Below, in pieces: positions 15,301 to 21,725 of a stretch of DNA of 23,399 nucleotides. The DNA is from Treponema sp. UBA3649. GTDB taxonomy: Bacteria; Spirochaetota; Spirochaetia; Treponematales; Treponemataceae. How positions within the stretch are numbered: position 1 is the first letter of the stretch; every line of letters starts with the position of its first letter. The notes below the pieces were generated by a model. That model did not search any database. It was not told the DNA's origin and worked only from the letters and a program-made list of their open reading frames with translations. The DNA is taken from positions 742-24,140 of the forward strand of contig DFKI01000169.1 of NCBI GenBank assembly GCA_002373325.1, read 5' to 3'. The translations under genes were made by a program, and so were the position numbers.

Positions 15301-15866
15301 GGCTTTGCACAATTCTCATAGAAGAAGGATGTTTTTGTGTCTGTCAGTTGCTTTGCATCAAATTTTCTAAACTGATCAATAATGTGGTTTGTTTTTGAAA
15401 TAAAAAATCTTGAAAAATCTTTTGCATCGAAAATGAAGAAGTTGTCATAATCCGTAATGATTATGTGCTTTATTTCCCAGTTTTCAAATTTAATTGTTTC
15501 CTGCAGAAAATAGTAAATACATTCTTGAAGAGCCTTGCAGTTCGGTTTTTCAAAAGAGAACATTTCATTTTTGTTTGAAGGAGATTTTGCTTCGAATATC
15601 ACAGATGGTTTTGCGGATGTGTCATTTCCATTAAAAATTACCAAATCTTCACGACCATTTGTATTTACAGAATAATCCGGGGAATACCAAGTATTGCACA
15701 AAAAATCCTTCACCAATCCCTTGTGGTTCTCCTCCCCTTCGTTCTTTTTTTCAGATTTTATGTAGATATCCAGATTTTTTTTCAGTTTTTCCAAATCGGA
15801 TTTGAGTACAGGAAGTCTATAATATGCTGTATTGATTGATTTCATTATATTCCTTTCTCTTATCAT
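12390..15866 (-). CDS. Type IIG restriction-modification enzyme (Eco57I-like fusion)
   Basis: 1158-aa single-chain restriction endonuclease and N6-adenine methyltransferase. The N-terminal PD-(D/E)XK nuclease shows D74 (REDLVIF) and E92-A-K94 (VIFEAKSP). A long helical connector (about 150-500) follows, then the methyltransferase with motif I DPAVGSGHF (529-537), FGVDINPASVYICRLRLW (616-633) as the motif II region, and motif IV NPPY (782-785). A C-terminal TaqI-like target-recognition region ends in NFPIPSASPAQQQKFVDLVD and a helical tail. No separate specificity or methylase gene is needed in this class. Two starts are possible: ATG at 15866 (GAGG 7 nt upstream) and ATG at 15845 (AAAGGA 5 nt upstream). 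Codons are strikingly AT-rich compared with flanking genes, suggesting horizontal acquisition. The reading frame is intact and looks functional. The recognition sequence cannot be predicted. Confidence 0.92.
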   Translation of the reverse strand: MIRERNIMKSINTAYYRLPVLKSDLEKLKKNLDIYIKSEKKNEGEENHKGLVKDFLCNTWYSPDYSVNTNGREDLVIFNGNDTSAKPSVIFEAKSPSNKNEMFSFEKPNCKALQECIYYFLQETIKFENWEIKHIIITDYDNFFIFDAKDFSRFFISKTNHIIDQFRKFDAKQLTDTKTSFFYENCAKPAIENWIEQEEVFVTHFKPKDFYEKSDDELIPLYKILSPEHLLGKPFSNDSNTLDKNFYAELLHILGLEEVKEGGKKIIKRKSVEKRDGASLIENAMFQLEERVFNENECFETALRLCITWVNRLLFLKLVESQQLLYQNGNPDYKFLTSKMIPDFAELNILFFKVLGRKSEDRDKSINEKFKLVPYLNSSLFELCEEETLLQIRGLQNNPLPLFKQTVLKDKNGKRLTGEKDILTYIFEFLDAYNFSSDGSCGITESNKTLINASVLGLIFEKINGYKDGSFFTPGFITEYMAKETVERAVVQKFNEVKKWKCETLDDVKNEIEDRKEANAIINSLRICDPAVGSGHFLVSVLNRILFIKSFLNILQDKDGNKIKRNEWEILLNNDEISLIDEDGDSFIYNAANSELQRIQEAIFNEKRIIIENCLFGVDINPASVYICRLRLWIELLKNAYYTKESNYTQLETLPNIDINIKCGNSLISKYITKVGTSLIDLVKSDETKSNEFKKIIQDYKNAVNAYKNECNKENKREVNKTISKIKNKMHSAIQLDLFDEELNKKALAEDIYRNSMEWMIEFPEVLDNTGKFIGFDAVIANPPYIDSESMTNHGLEPERKLLQKEFPNLAGNWDIYMAFFELALVLGKIIAFITPDKWLSKPFGKKFREHHMKNRLSLIVKIGNKAFESATVDAIISLFTQYSDNIQTALFNEANTVEIIASENISSLEEPFLIDFMFSKNSKFIKKIDSIGNKIINIAECENACATSDFYIVKNLIEENKHPDLKEYYRLINTGTIGKYYDKWDAKEISYGGKYSNPVVSKKKFEESLGKSYISRAAKPKIIFKGLNLLDGCLDENAEILPGKSTIVICSADINILKFLLGILNSKLPIFYIKEKYSSSTYCGGITFSKDMINNFPIPSASPAQQQKFVDLVDKILAVKKEAPEADTSKLESKIDELVYKLYDLNEEEIAIIENMS

Positions 15867-15881
15867 ACATAAACCTCACTA

Positions 15882-15971
15882 GACAATTGTCGTAAATCAG
15901 TAGAAAAGTAAATACTTGTCGTATTTTCATATTATAAACTCTTGTCGAGTTTATCAAGCACCTAACGACAG
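15882..15971. promoter_or_regulatory. TTGTC-centred operator array between R-M and XRE genes
   Basis: Two dyads share the same central TTGTC: AAATAC/GTATTT (15910-15926) and ATAAACTC/GAGTTTAT (15934-15954). A third TTGTC lies in the palindrome GACAATTGTC (15882-15891). A fourth, reversed, imperfect site (GACAG) is at 15967-15971. Centres are at about 15889, 15918, 15944 and 15969, so 29, 26 and 25 nt apart. Dyad 15934-15954 lies between the R-M -35 and -10; dyad 15910-15926 covers the expected start point. The natural candidate ligand is the divergent XRE protein, which is an inference. Confidence 0.6.
15931..15957 (-). promoter_or_regulatory. Promoter of the restriction-modification gene
   Basis: Minus-strand -35 TTGATA (15952-15957) and -10 TATAAT (15931-15936) with a short 15-nt spacer. 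It lies 65 nt before the upper start codon. An operator-like dyad (15934-15954) fills the spacer and cuts into both boxes. Confidence 0.6.
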
Positions 15972-15982
15972 ATGTTTATACA

Positions 15983-16348
15983 ATGCCTTATATGGGTTTT
16001 TGGAAGAAAGCTGAGGTTGAATTGGACTATTATGGTTTATCGCGCAAGGAATTATCCGCAAAGAGCGGTGTTCCAATGACCACCATCAACCGTGCCATGG
16101 AGCGTGACTCACAGCCGTTTGCTCTGGATGCTCTGAGGGTGGCAAAGGCATTGCATGTTTCCCTTGAGTATCTTTTGGACTTGCCGGAAACTAAGGCTGG
16201 AGGAAAAAAGAATGAAAGCGATGAATCCCATCAGATAGAAATGTACAAAAAGTATCATGCGGTAATCGAAACCTTGGAAAAGCTGCCGCAGTCAAAGCAG
16301 AAGGGTGTCGTGGAAATCGTGAAGTCCCTTGCGCTCTTGTGTGAATAG
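15983..16348 (+). CDS. XRE-family transcriptional regulator
   Basis: 121-aa protein with an N-terminal helix-turn-helix of the Cro/CI (XRE) family (about 6-66): FWKKAEVELDYYGLSRKELSAKSGVPMTTINRAMERDSQPFALDALRVAKALHVSLEYLL. A linker and a C-terminal helical segment (about 84-121) follow, probably for dimerisation. It is divergent from the R-M gene with a 116-bp shared control region and may act as its controller, although it is longer than typical C proteins (about 80 aa) and resembles the general XRE regulators common in treponemes. ATG 15983 and ATG 15992 are both possible; neither has a good Shine-Dalgarno, and TATACA directly abuts the first. Base composition is closer to the core genes than to the R-M gene. 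Confidence 0.85.
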   Translation: MPYMGFWKKAEVELDYYGLSRKELSAKSGVPMTTINRAMERDSQPFALDALRVAKALHVSLEYLLDLPETKAGGKKNESDESHQIEMYKKYHAVIETLEKLPQSKQKGVVEIVKSLALLCE

Positions 16349-16378
16349 GGGCTGCCCAAATGAGTTTAAGACAGCTCC
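16348..16378. terminator. Possible bidirectional hairpin between XRE and pyrH genes
   Basis: GGGGCTG (16348-16354) pairs with CAGCTCC (16372-16378), one G-U pair, 17-nt loop. It lies in the 49-bp gap between convergent genes. T-runs are poor, so confidence is low. Confidence 0.3.
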
Positions 16379-16397
16379 TTCGTTGTGTTGTCGTCAA

Positions 16398-17135
16398 TCA
16401 GTCTGCGATGGTGGTTCCAAAGTAGTCGCCGCCATCAAGGATTGTCCGGATGTTCTCGATGTTCTTTCCCGCCGCACAGATTACGCTGAGCTTGAGTTCC
16501 GACGCTTTTTTGCTTGCGATGGGATCGAAGGGACAATTTTTTCCAGGCACCCATTCGTCTCCGACCATCTTTCGGAAATCAGCCCAAGAGATTTTGTCGA
16601 GAGGTTTTGCGTCCGGATTTTTTTTAGGATCATCGGTGTAGACTTTTGCGATGTTTGAAAGATTCACCACTGTGTCCGCTCCATATTTTTCAGCAAGCAG
16701 CACGGCATCGTTGTCGGTTGAGAATCCTGGTTTCCATCCTGCGGCGACCATCACGCGTCCTTCAAAAACATCGGGGGCTTTGGTGGGATCGGTTACAACA
16801 TCCGCCGGGCACATGGGACCGAAACATGCCTTAAGAATCTGTGCGTTGACCCTTGTGGCCATGATTCCAATCCAGTCACAGGCATTGTTTGTCTCGTCAT
16901 CGTTGGAAAAGGACAAGGCTTTTTTCTGCTCACCATCGAACGTGGCAGCAACTTCCCTGTATGCGTTCTGATACACTCTTGCGGGTGCTCCTCCACCGGC
17001 TACGAGCACAAGTCTTGACTCAGGATTTTTCAGAAGATAGTCCGTGACCATTTTTGAAAATCCGCTCAGAAAATCAACGTCGGGTTTATCGGGGGCAATG
17101 ATGGAGCCTCCCACGCTAAGAACTTTGGTAATCAT
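16398..17135 (-). CDS. pyrH: UMP kinase, archaeal/spirochete type
   Basis: 245-aa amino-acid-kinase-fold enzyme that phosphorylates UMP to UDP in pyrimidine nucleotide synthesis. N-terminal VLSVGGSII (5-13) carries the phosphate-binding Gly-Gly-Ser, LVLVAGGGAPARVY (42-55) is the second glycine loop, and GWKPGFSTDNDAVLLAEKYGADTVVNLSNIAKVYTDDPKKNPDAK is the nucleotide-binding region. This sequence type is closer to archaeal UMP kinases than to the E. coli enzyme, and spirochetes carry it. AAGGAG lies 6 nt before the ATG, and a strong promoter is at 17154-17182. Confidence 0.9.
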   Translation of the reverse strand: MITKVLSVGGSIIAPDKPDVDFLSGFSKMVTDYLLKNPESRLVLVAGGGAPARVYQNAYREVAATFDGEQKKALSFSNDDETNNACDWIGIMATRVNAQILKACFGPMCPADVVTDPTKAPDVFEGRVMVAAGWKPGFSTDNDAVLLAEKYGADTVVNLSNIAKVYTDDPKKNPDAKPLDKISWADFRKMVGDEWVPGKNCPFDPIASKKASELKLSVICAAGKNIENIRTILDGGDYFGTTIAD

Positions 17136-17153
17136 AAAATCTCCTTCAAATTG

Positions 17154-17182
17154 ATTGTAAAGAAATCTTCGTGGGTGTTCAA
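17154..17182 (-). promoter_or_regulatory. Sigma-70-type promoter of pyrH
   Basis: Minus-strand -35 TTGAAC (17177-17182), 17-nt spacer, -10 TACAAT (17154-17159), giving a very short leader before pyrH. It falls in the 62-bp gap after the YD-repeat-like gene, so pyrH does not depend on that gene's transcript. Confidence 0.7.
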
Positions 17183-17197
17183 GTCTTTTTTCCGTTT

Positions 17198-18160
17198 TTA
17201 TTCCGCTTCCTCATAAACCAGCTCGGTGTTCACGTTTCCGTTGTCCCACAAAGTGTACTCATAAAAGTAGTGGTTCTCTTTTTCGCCGTCAGATTCCGTC
17301 GCGTACATGAGGTTTTTGTCAAAATAATATTTGAAAAACCATTCGGTGATTTTCTTTTTCCTCGGCGGATTCTCTGAGTTGATTTCCAAAAAATCATCGG
17401 AGTCGATGTAATCCTGCTCGTAAAGAGAGTGTACCAAAAGTCCCTGCTCGTTGCACTCCTTGACGTAGCTTGATGTATACCCCGTGAAGATTCCTGCGTC
17501 GGAAATGTTCGCGTGCATTTTTTCCGTGAAGTTCTCGTCGTCGAATTTATAAACATGCTCCATGTAAGCCCCGTCATCGTCAACGAAGCTGAGAGAGAGA
17601 TCGTAGACGAGCCTGTTCTGTGAGTCGTAGGCGTAAAAATATTCCGACTTAGTTCTTTCGTTCCTGCTCCAGACAAGATTTCCGGCATCGTCATATTCGT
17701 AAACCGTCGTCCCAAGCTGATTCACGGATTTTGTCATGTTTCCCTTAGCGTCGTACTCATACTCTTCGTCGCAATATCCGGTGTCGGTCTTTTTGGTGCA
17801 GAGTTTTGTCTCGTCATCGTAAAAATATCTCACCTCGCGGTAGTCGGCGAATTTCAGCTCGGTCTGATTTTTTGCAAGGTCGTACTCGTACCAGCAGATT
17901 CCGTTTTTGCTTATGTGGCTGTACGTGTAGAAAATCTTTTCGATTCTTCCCTCATCGTTGTAGAAGTACATGAAGTCGCTGTCGGAGGGGGAGTAATTCC
18001 GGAGAATCTTTCCTTCACGGTCGTATTCTCTTTTGCTGATTATGCGGACTTTTTTCTGGGATCTCACGCCGTCAATCGTAAAGTCCCGCAGGATGATTGC
18101 GTCCTCGGCAAATGCAAGGGAAAGAATTGAGAGCATCGCGGCCAAAATCAGTTTTTTCAT
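17198..18160 (-). CDS. Secreted YD-repeat-like protein of unknown function
   Basis: 320-aa exported protein. The signal peptide MKKLILAAMLSILSLAFA is followed by a region rich in YD-type repeats related to RHS/YD proteins: EYEYDAKGNMTKSV, TTVYEYDDAGNLVW and YFYAYDSQNRLVYDLS (about residues 125-195), with weaker units on either side (YFYNDEGRIEKIF; YDREGKILRNY). Such repeats form beta-strand-rich extracellular structures, but the protein is too short to be an RHS toxin shell and has no toxin-like C-terminus. The start at 18160 is chosen because GGAGG precedes it by 6 nt and the signal peptide begins here; the longer in-frame opening to 18247 runs through the promoter. Confidence 0.82.
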   Translation of the reverse strand: MKKLILAAMLSILSLAFAEDAIILRDFTIDGVRSQKKVRIISKREYDREGKILRNYSPSDSDFMYFYNDEGRIEKIFYTYSHISKNGICWYEYDLAKNQTELKFADYREVRYFYDDETKLCTKKTDTGYCDEEYEYDAKGNMTKSVNQLGTTVYEYDDAGNLVWSRNERTKSEYFYAYDSQNRLVYDLSLSFVDDDGAYMEHVYKFDDENFTEKMHANISDAGIFTGYTSSYVKECNEQGLLVHSLYEQDYIDSDDFLEINSENPPRKKKITEWFFKYYFDKNLMYATESDGEKENHYFYEYTLWDNGNVNTELVYEEAE

Positions 18161-18193
18161 ACAGCCTCCTTCGTAAGGATCACGGACATGAAA

Positions 18194-18202
18194 AGTATAA
18201 CA
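18194..18202 (-). promoter_or_regulatory. Extended -10 promoter of the YD-repeat-like gene
   Basis: Minus-strand TGTTATACT (-10 TATACT with TGn), about 33 nt before the start codon. The -35 region is poor, as expected for an extended -10 promoter. Confidence 0.5.
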
Positions 18203-18243
18203 CACAATCCCGACAAATGCTAGTGCGGATAAAGCGGGGGAAA

Positions 18244-18582
18244 ACAAGCGGATTTGTTCGGTACTAAAGGATATCAGTGAAAGATGTCATTCCCTTGCTT
18301 CGGCAGATGTCATTCCCGCGCACCGACAGATGTCATTCCCGCGCACCGACGCGGGAATCTCTTTTCCCTGAGATTGCCGTGTCAAGCACGGCAATGACAT
18401 TGGATTGAACACGGCAATGACATGGTGTGATGCAGGGCAATGACACATGGTGAAATACAGCGATGACATAATGGATTGTTTCTTCCGCAGTAAACCTCCA
18501 AAATCTGCAATCTGTGAAAATAAACCTGACAAATTTATGCACTTTGATTACCGTGTCACAAATTCGGGGCCTATTATATAGT
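18244..18582. repeat. 23-nt-periodic bipartite repeat leader of Rpn cassette 2
   Basis: The left boundary copy ACAAGCGGATTTGTTCGG is at 18244-18261. Arm A units begin at 18282, 18305 and 18328; arm B units begin at 18392, 18415, 18438 and 18461. All are exactly 23 nt apart, with the same 110-nt offset between arm starts as in cassette 1. Hairpins are ATTCCCGCG/CGCGGGAAT (18335-18358) and ATTGCCGTG/CACGGCAAT (18373-18395, loop TCAAG). The last 100 bp before the gene match cassette 1 closely. No gene is supported inside. Confidence 0.85.
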
Positions 18583-19425
18583 ATGGAAAATAAAAAACGA
18601 AAATTGACCCCGGAGGAAAAATGGGAGCGGGCGACGCTTGCCGACAGTTTCATCTTCTACAAGGTGATGAGAAATCACCCCAGGGAATGTCAGGAAGTGA
18701 TAGAGCTTCTTCTGGGCATTAAAATCAAGAGCATGACGATGCACCCCGAGGAGCAGATTGATTTGGACCATGACTCAAAGGGCGTGCGGCTTGACGTTTA
18801 TGTGCAGGACGAGGAGCGCATGTTTGACATTGAGATTCAGGTCGCTGACACGGGCGAGCTTCAGGAACGGTCCCGGTATTATTCCGCGTTGATGGCATTG
18901 GACTCGCTTAAATCAGGGGAACCTTACAAGATGCTGAAAGAGTCCCACGTGATTTTCATCTGCATAGAGGACATCTTCGGTACGGGACTTCCTGTCTATA
19001 CCTTCGAGGATGTCTGCCTTGAGAACAGCTCTGTAAAATTGCACGACCGTGACTACAGGCACTTTTTTATTGCCCCGATTTGTGCTAAGATGATTGAGGA
19101 TGAGGAAAAGAGAAGATTCTTTGAATTTCTGATTTCAAACACGGCGGGCTCCGCACTGACAGACCGGCTCAGGGATTACGTGGAGGATGCCAAGCACAAC
19201 ATGCAGTGGAGGTTCTCATATATGACTCTGGAAAGACTACAGTATTACGCGTTTCAGAACGGAAAGGAGGAAGGGTACGAAGACGGAAAAGCGGATGGAG
19301 AGAGGAAAAAGGCATTGGAGGACGCTCTGATTCTTGTCAAAGACTTCAATGTAAGTCCTGAACTTGCGGCGGAAAAAATGGGAGTTCCTTTGGAAGATGT
19401 CCTGAAGATGCAGAAAAACTCTTAG
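18583..19425 (+). CDS. Rpn/PDDEXK_2-family nuclease (putative transposase), copy 2
   Basis: 280-aa paralogue of the gene at 322-1200, with the same catalytic residues D71 and E84-x-Q86 (RLDVYV ... DIEIQ). It lacks 12 residues of the Glu/Gly-rich linker (after KADG). I count 18 amino-acid substitutions, while many further nucleotide differences fall at third codon positions, so both copies look selected rather than decaying. The start was chosen as for copy 1; the upstream GTG at 18514 only reads through the leader. The gene is followed at once by ACAAGCGGATTTG (19427-19439) and then a strong hairpin shared with the convergent thrS. Confidence 0.85.
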   Translation: MENKKRKLTPEEKWERATLADSFIFYKVMRNHPRECQEVIELLLGIKIKSMTMHPEEQIDLDHDSKGVRLDVYVQDEERMFDIEIQVADTGELQERSRYYSALMALDSLKSGEPYKMLKESHVIFICIEDIFGTGLPVYTFEDVCLENSSVKLHDRDYRHFFIAPICAKMIEDEEKRRFFEFLISNTAGSALTDRLRDYVEDAKHNMQWRFSYMTLERLQYYAFQNGKEEGYEDGKADGERKKALEDALILVKDFNVSPELAAEKMGVPLEDVLKMQKNS

Positions 19426-19448
19426 GACAAGCGGATTTGATAGATGAG

Positions 19449-19479
19449 AATGATTGCCGTGTCAAGCACGGCAATCATT
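19449..19479. terminator. Bidirectional terminator hairpin made from the cassette repeat
   Basis: Perfect 13-bp stem AATGATTGCCGTG/CACGGCAATCATT with loop TCAAG, between the convergent Rpn copy 2 and thrS. A short T-rich tail follows on the plus side. The stem core and loop are the same as the hairpin inside the cassette leaders. Confidence 0.7.
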
Positions 19480-19504
19480 TCGATGTGCGGAACTTCTGAG
19501 TGTC

Positions 19505-21262
19505 TTAGATTCCGTTGAAGTGGGTCGCAACCTTGTCGAGCACGTAATCGCGGAATTCACTCAGCTTGAAGGTTCGCTGTGGAATCTGTGAACTGAAGCG
19601 GAATCGGCAAGTTACGGTCTCCTCCTCCTGCTCCTTGGCTCCCACGACCAGAATGTACGGGGTCTTGTGCTCGGAGGAAATCACCTTGATTTTGCTCTTC
19701 ATGTTGTCGTCATCGGTGTATGCCTTCGCACGGATAGAGGCCGCTCCAAGGAAATCCGCGACTTTTTGGGCATAGTCGTTGAAATCGGGACTGACGGGAA
19801 CGACAGCTGCCTGCTCGAAATGGAGCCATGCAGGGAATGCACCCGCGTAGTTCTCAATCAGGATGCCCATGAATCTTTCAAGGGAGCCGAGTACCGCACG
19901 GTGGAGCATGACCGGATGATGCTTTTTGTTGTCCGCGCCGATGTACTCCGCGTTGAGTCTTTCCGCCGACGGAAGCTGGTAGTCGAGCTGGATGGTTCCG
20001 CACTGCCACTGGCGACCGAGAGCGTCAATCAGGGTGAACTCAAGCTTAGGTCCATAGAACGCACCCTCTCCCGGCTGAATCTCGTATTCCATGTTTGAGG
20101 ACTTACATGCCTCCGCAAGAGCCGCCTCCGCATGATGCCATGTCTCCTCGTCACCCACGTGATCCTCGGGCATGGTCGAGAGCTTTACCAAAAGATTCTT
20201 GTCGAATCCGAAATCTTTGTAGACATCCTTCAGAAGACGACAGAACTTTGCTACCTCGGCCTCAATCTGCTCTTCGGTACAGATGATGTGAGCGTCGTCC
20301 TGAACGAATCCCCTTACGCGCATGATTCCGTGGAGGGTTCCGCTGGGCTCGTTTCTTACGCAGTGTCCGAACTCTGCCATACGCAACGGGAGGTCCTTGT
20401 ACGAGCGAACCTTGCTCTTGAAGATTTCCAACGCACCCGGACAGTTCATTGGCTTGATTGCAAAAATCCTCTTTTCGCTTTCAGTGACGAACATGTTTTT
20501 CTGATAGTGTCCCCAGTGGCCGCTTCTTTCCCAAAGTGTGCGGGGCATGACCGCCGGTGTGTTCACTTCCTCATATCCGTCGCGGATTACTTTCTGTCTC
20601 ATGTAGTCCTGAAGAGTGACGTACATTTTCCATCCGTTCGCGTGCCAGAAAATCTGACCGGGATCCTCGGGGTCAAGGTGGAACAAATCCATCTGGGTTC
20701 CGAGCTTTCGGTGGTCTCTTTTTTCGGCTTCCTCAAGCATCTGGAGATAGTCCTTCAGATCGTTGGGCTTATGGAAAGCGACCGCATATACGCGGCTGAG
20801 CATGGTGCGGTTTGAATCTCCACGCCAGTAGGCTCCCGCAATCTTCATCAGCTTGAAGCTCTGTGCGTTGATTTCCTTTGTGTTTGCCACGTGGGGTCCG
20901 CGGCAGAGGTCGGTGAATGTGTCCTGGGTGTATGTCGTGATTGTCTCTCCGTCGGGGAGGTCGTTGATCAGCTCCACTTTATAGGGCTGGTCCTTGAAGA
21001 TTTCCAGAGCCTCGGTCTTGCTCACTTCCTTTCGGATAAAGTCAAAGTTGCCTGAGAGAATCTTCCGCATTTCCTTTTCAACCGCAGGAAAATCTGCTTC
21101 GGTCAGCTTTCGGTCGGCGGGAAACTCAAAGTCGTAGTAGAACCCGTTGTCGATGGCGGGTCCTATGGCAATCTTTGTCTCCGGAATCAATTTCAAAATG
21201 GCTTCTGCCATAACGTGTGCCAGGCTGTGGCGTACAGTCTGAAGTTTTTCATCAAGTGCCAT
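19505..21262 (-). CDS. thrS: Threonyl-tRNA synthetase lacking the TGS domain
   Basis: 585-aa class II synthetase that charges tRNA-Thr. It starts directly with the editing domain: H12-x3-H16 (RHSLAHVMAEA) and C120-x3-H124 (DLCRGPHV) form the Ser-tRNA editing site. The catalytic core has C274 (KPMNCPGALEIF), the motif 2 region RNEPSGTLHGIMRVRGF and H325 (QDDAHIIC). The third zinc ligand is the His of MLHRAVLGS. The C-terminal anticodon-binding domain follows. The roughly 60-residue N-terminal TGS domain of the E. coli enzyme is absent, as I recall for Borrelia too. ATG at 21262 is preferred over GTG at 21271 because AAGGTG lies 6 nt before it. Its promoter is at 21301-21329. Confidence 0.95.
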   Translation of the reverse strand: MALDEKLQTVRHSLAHVMAEAILKLIPETKIAIGPAIDNGFYYDFEFPADRKLTEADFPAVEKEMRKILSGNFDFIRKEVSKTEALEIFKDQPYKVELINDLPDGETITTYTQDTFTDLCRGPHVANTKEINAQSFKLMKIAGAYWRGDSNRTMLSRVYAVAFHKPNDLKDYLQMLEEAEKRDHRKLGTQMDLFHLDPEDPGQIFWHANGWKMYVTLQDYMRQKVIRDGYEEVNTPAVMPRTLWERSGHWGHYQKNMFVTESEKRIFAIKPMNCPGALEIFKSKVRSYKDLPLRMAEFGHCVRNEPSGTLHGIMRVRGFVQDDAHIICTEEQIEAEVAKFCRLLKDVYKDFGFDKNLLVKLSTMPEDHVGDEETWHHAEAALAEACKSSNMEYEIQPGEGAFYGPKLEFTLIDALGRQWQCGTIQLDYQLPSAERLNAEYIGADNKKHHPVMLHRAVLGSLERFMGILIENYAGAFPAWLHFEQAAVVPVSPDFNDYAQKVADFLGAASIRAKAYTDDDNMKSKIKVISSEHKTPYILVVGAKEQEEETVTCRFRFSSQIPQRTFKLSEFRDYVLDKVATHFNGI

Positions 21263-21300
21263 ACATTTCACCTTTTTGTTGCGAATTGCAAATTTCTTCC

Positions 21301-21329
21301 ATAATATATGTTTTTTATATCAAATTCAA
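21301..21329 (-). promoter_or_regulatory. Sigma-70-type promoter of thrS
   Basis: Minus-strand -35 TTGAAT (21324-21329), 17-nt spacer, -10 TATTAT (21301-21306). It gives a leader of only about 30 nt, so there is no room for a T-box or an E. coli-like thrS operator structure. Confidence 0.65.
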
Positions 21330-21420
21330 GGGGGTAGGAATTTTGTGTGATTCCGTACTTCTTTCTCCTTGAAAAAATCCTTGCTCGCAAACTTCCTGTA
21401 ATGCAACATTTGAAGAAATA

Positions 21421-21429
21421 TGTTATACT
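21421..21429 (+). promoter_or_regulatory. Extended -10 promoter of the toxin-antitoxin pair
   Basis: TGTTATACT on the plus strand, about 45 nt before the antitoxin start, with a weak -35 region. The same nine bases form the promoters at 11993, 12088 and 18194. Confidence 0.5.
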
Positions 21430-21473
21430 GTTCAATAGAAAATTCGCAAAGGAATGTTTGGAGGTGAAATTTT

Positions 21474-21725
21474 ATGTCTTATGATACTTTTGTAAATGCA
21501 ATTCCTACGATGACCTATGAGGAGCAGGTGGATTTGCTTTCTGCGCTGATTGATGCCGTAAAAAAAGGTATACACCGTAAGCCAGCGGAGAAATCGGAGC
21601 CGGAAGACTATTCAAGTTCTTATCCGGAAGGATATTTTGACTTGTTTGGTTCATGTGATGATGACTCATTTGTTGAGCCGGATGAACTTTCATGGGAACT
21701 TGAGTCTAACAAGGAGTTTTTCTGA
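21474..21725 (+). CDS. Putative antitoxin partner of the PIN toxin
   Basis: 83-aa acidic protein upstream of a PIN-domain toxin gene and overlapping it by one base (TGATG), the usual antitoxin-toxin arrangement. The N-terminal helical part (MTYEEQVDLLSALIDAVKK, 13-31) may serve dimerisation. The C-terminal part, after a low-complexity linker, is an acidic tail (GYFDLFGSCDDDSFVEPDELSWELESNKEFF) suited to bind and block the toxin. I see no clear AbrB, RHH or Phd DNA-binding motif, so autoregulation is uncertain. GGAGG lies 9 nt before the ATG. Confidence 0.75.
   Translation: MSYDTFVNAIPTMTYEEQVDLLSALIDAVKKGIHRKPAEKSEPEDYSSSYPEGYFDLFGSCDDDSFVEPDELSWELESNKEFF

Noticed and set aside
15983..16348. 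Classical short C-protein of an R-M system
   Set aside because: At 121 aa, with a C-terminal helical extension and core-like composition, it does not fit the usual small controller class; only the divergent position and operators suggest control of the R-M gene.
322..19425. Composite transposon carrying the 17 kb between the Rpn copies
   Set aside because: The interval holds essential core genes (murB, cysS, pyrH) in an order typical of treponemes, so the two copies are better explained as independent insertions.
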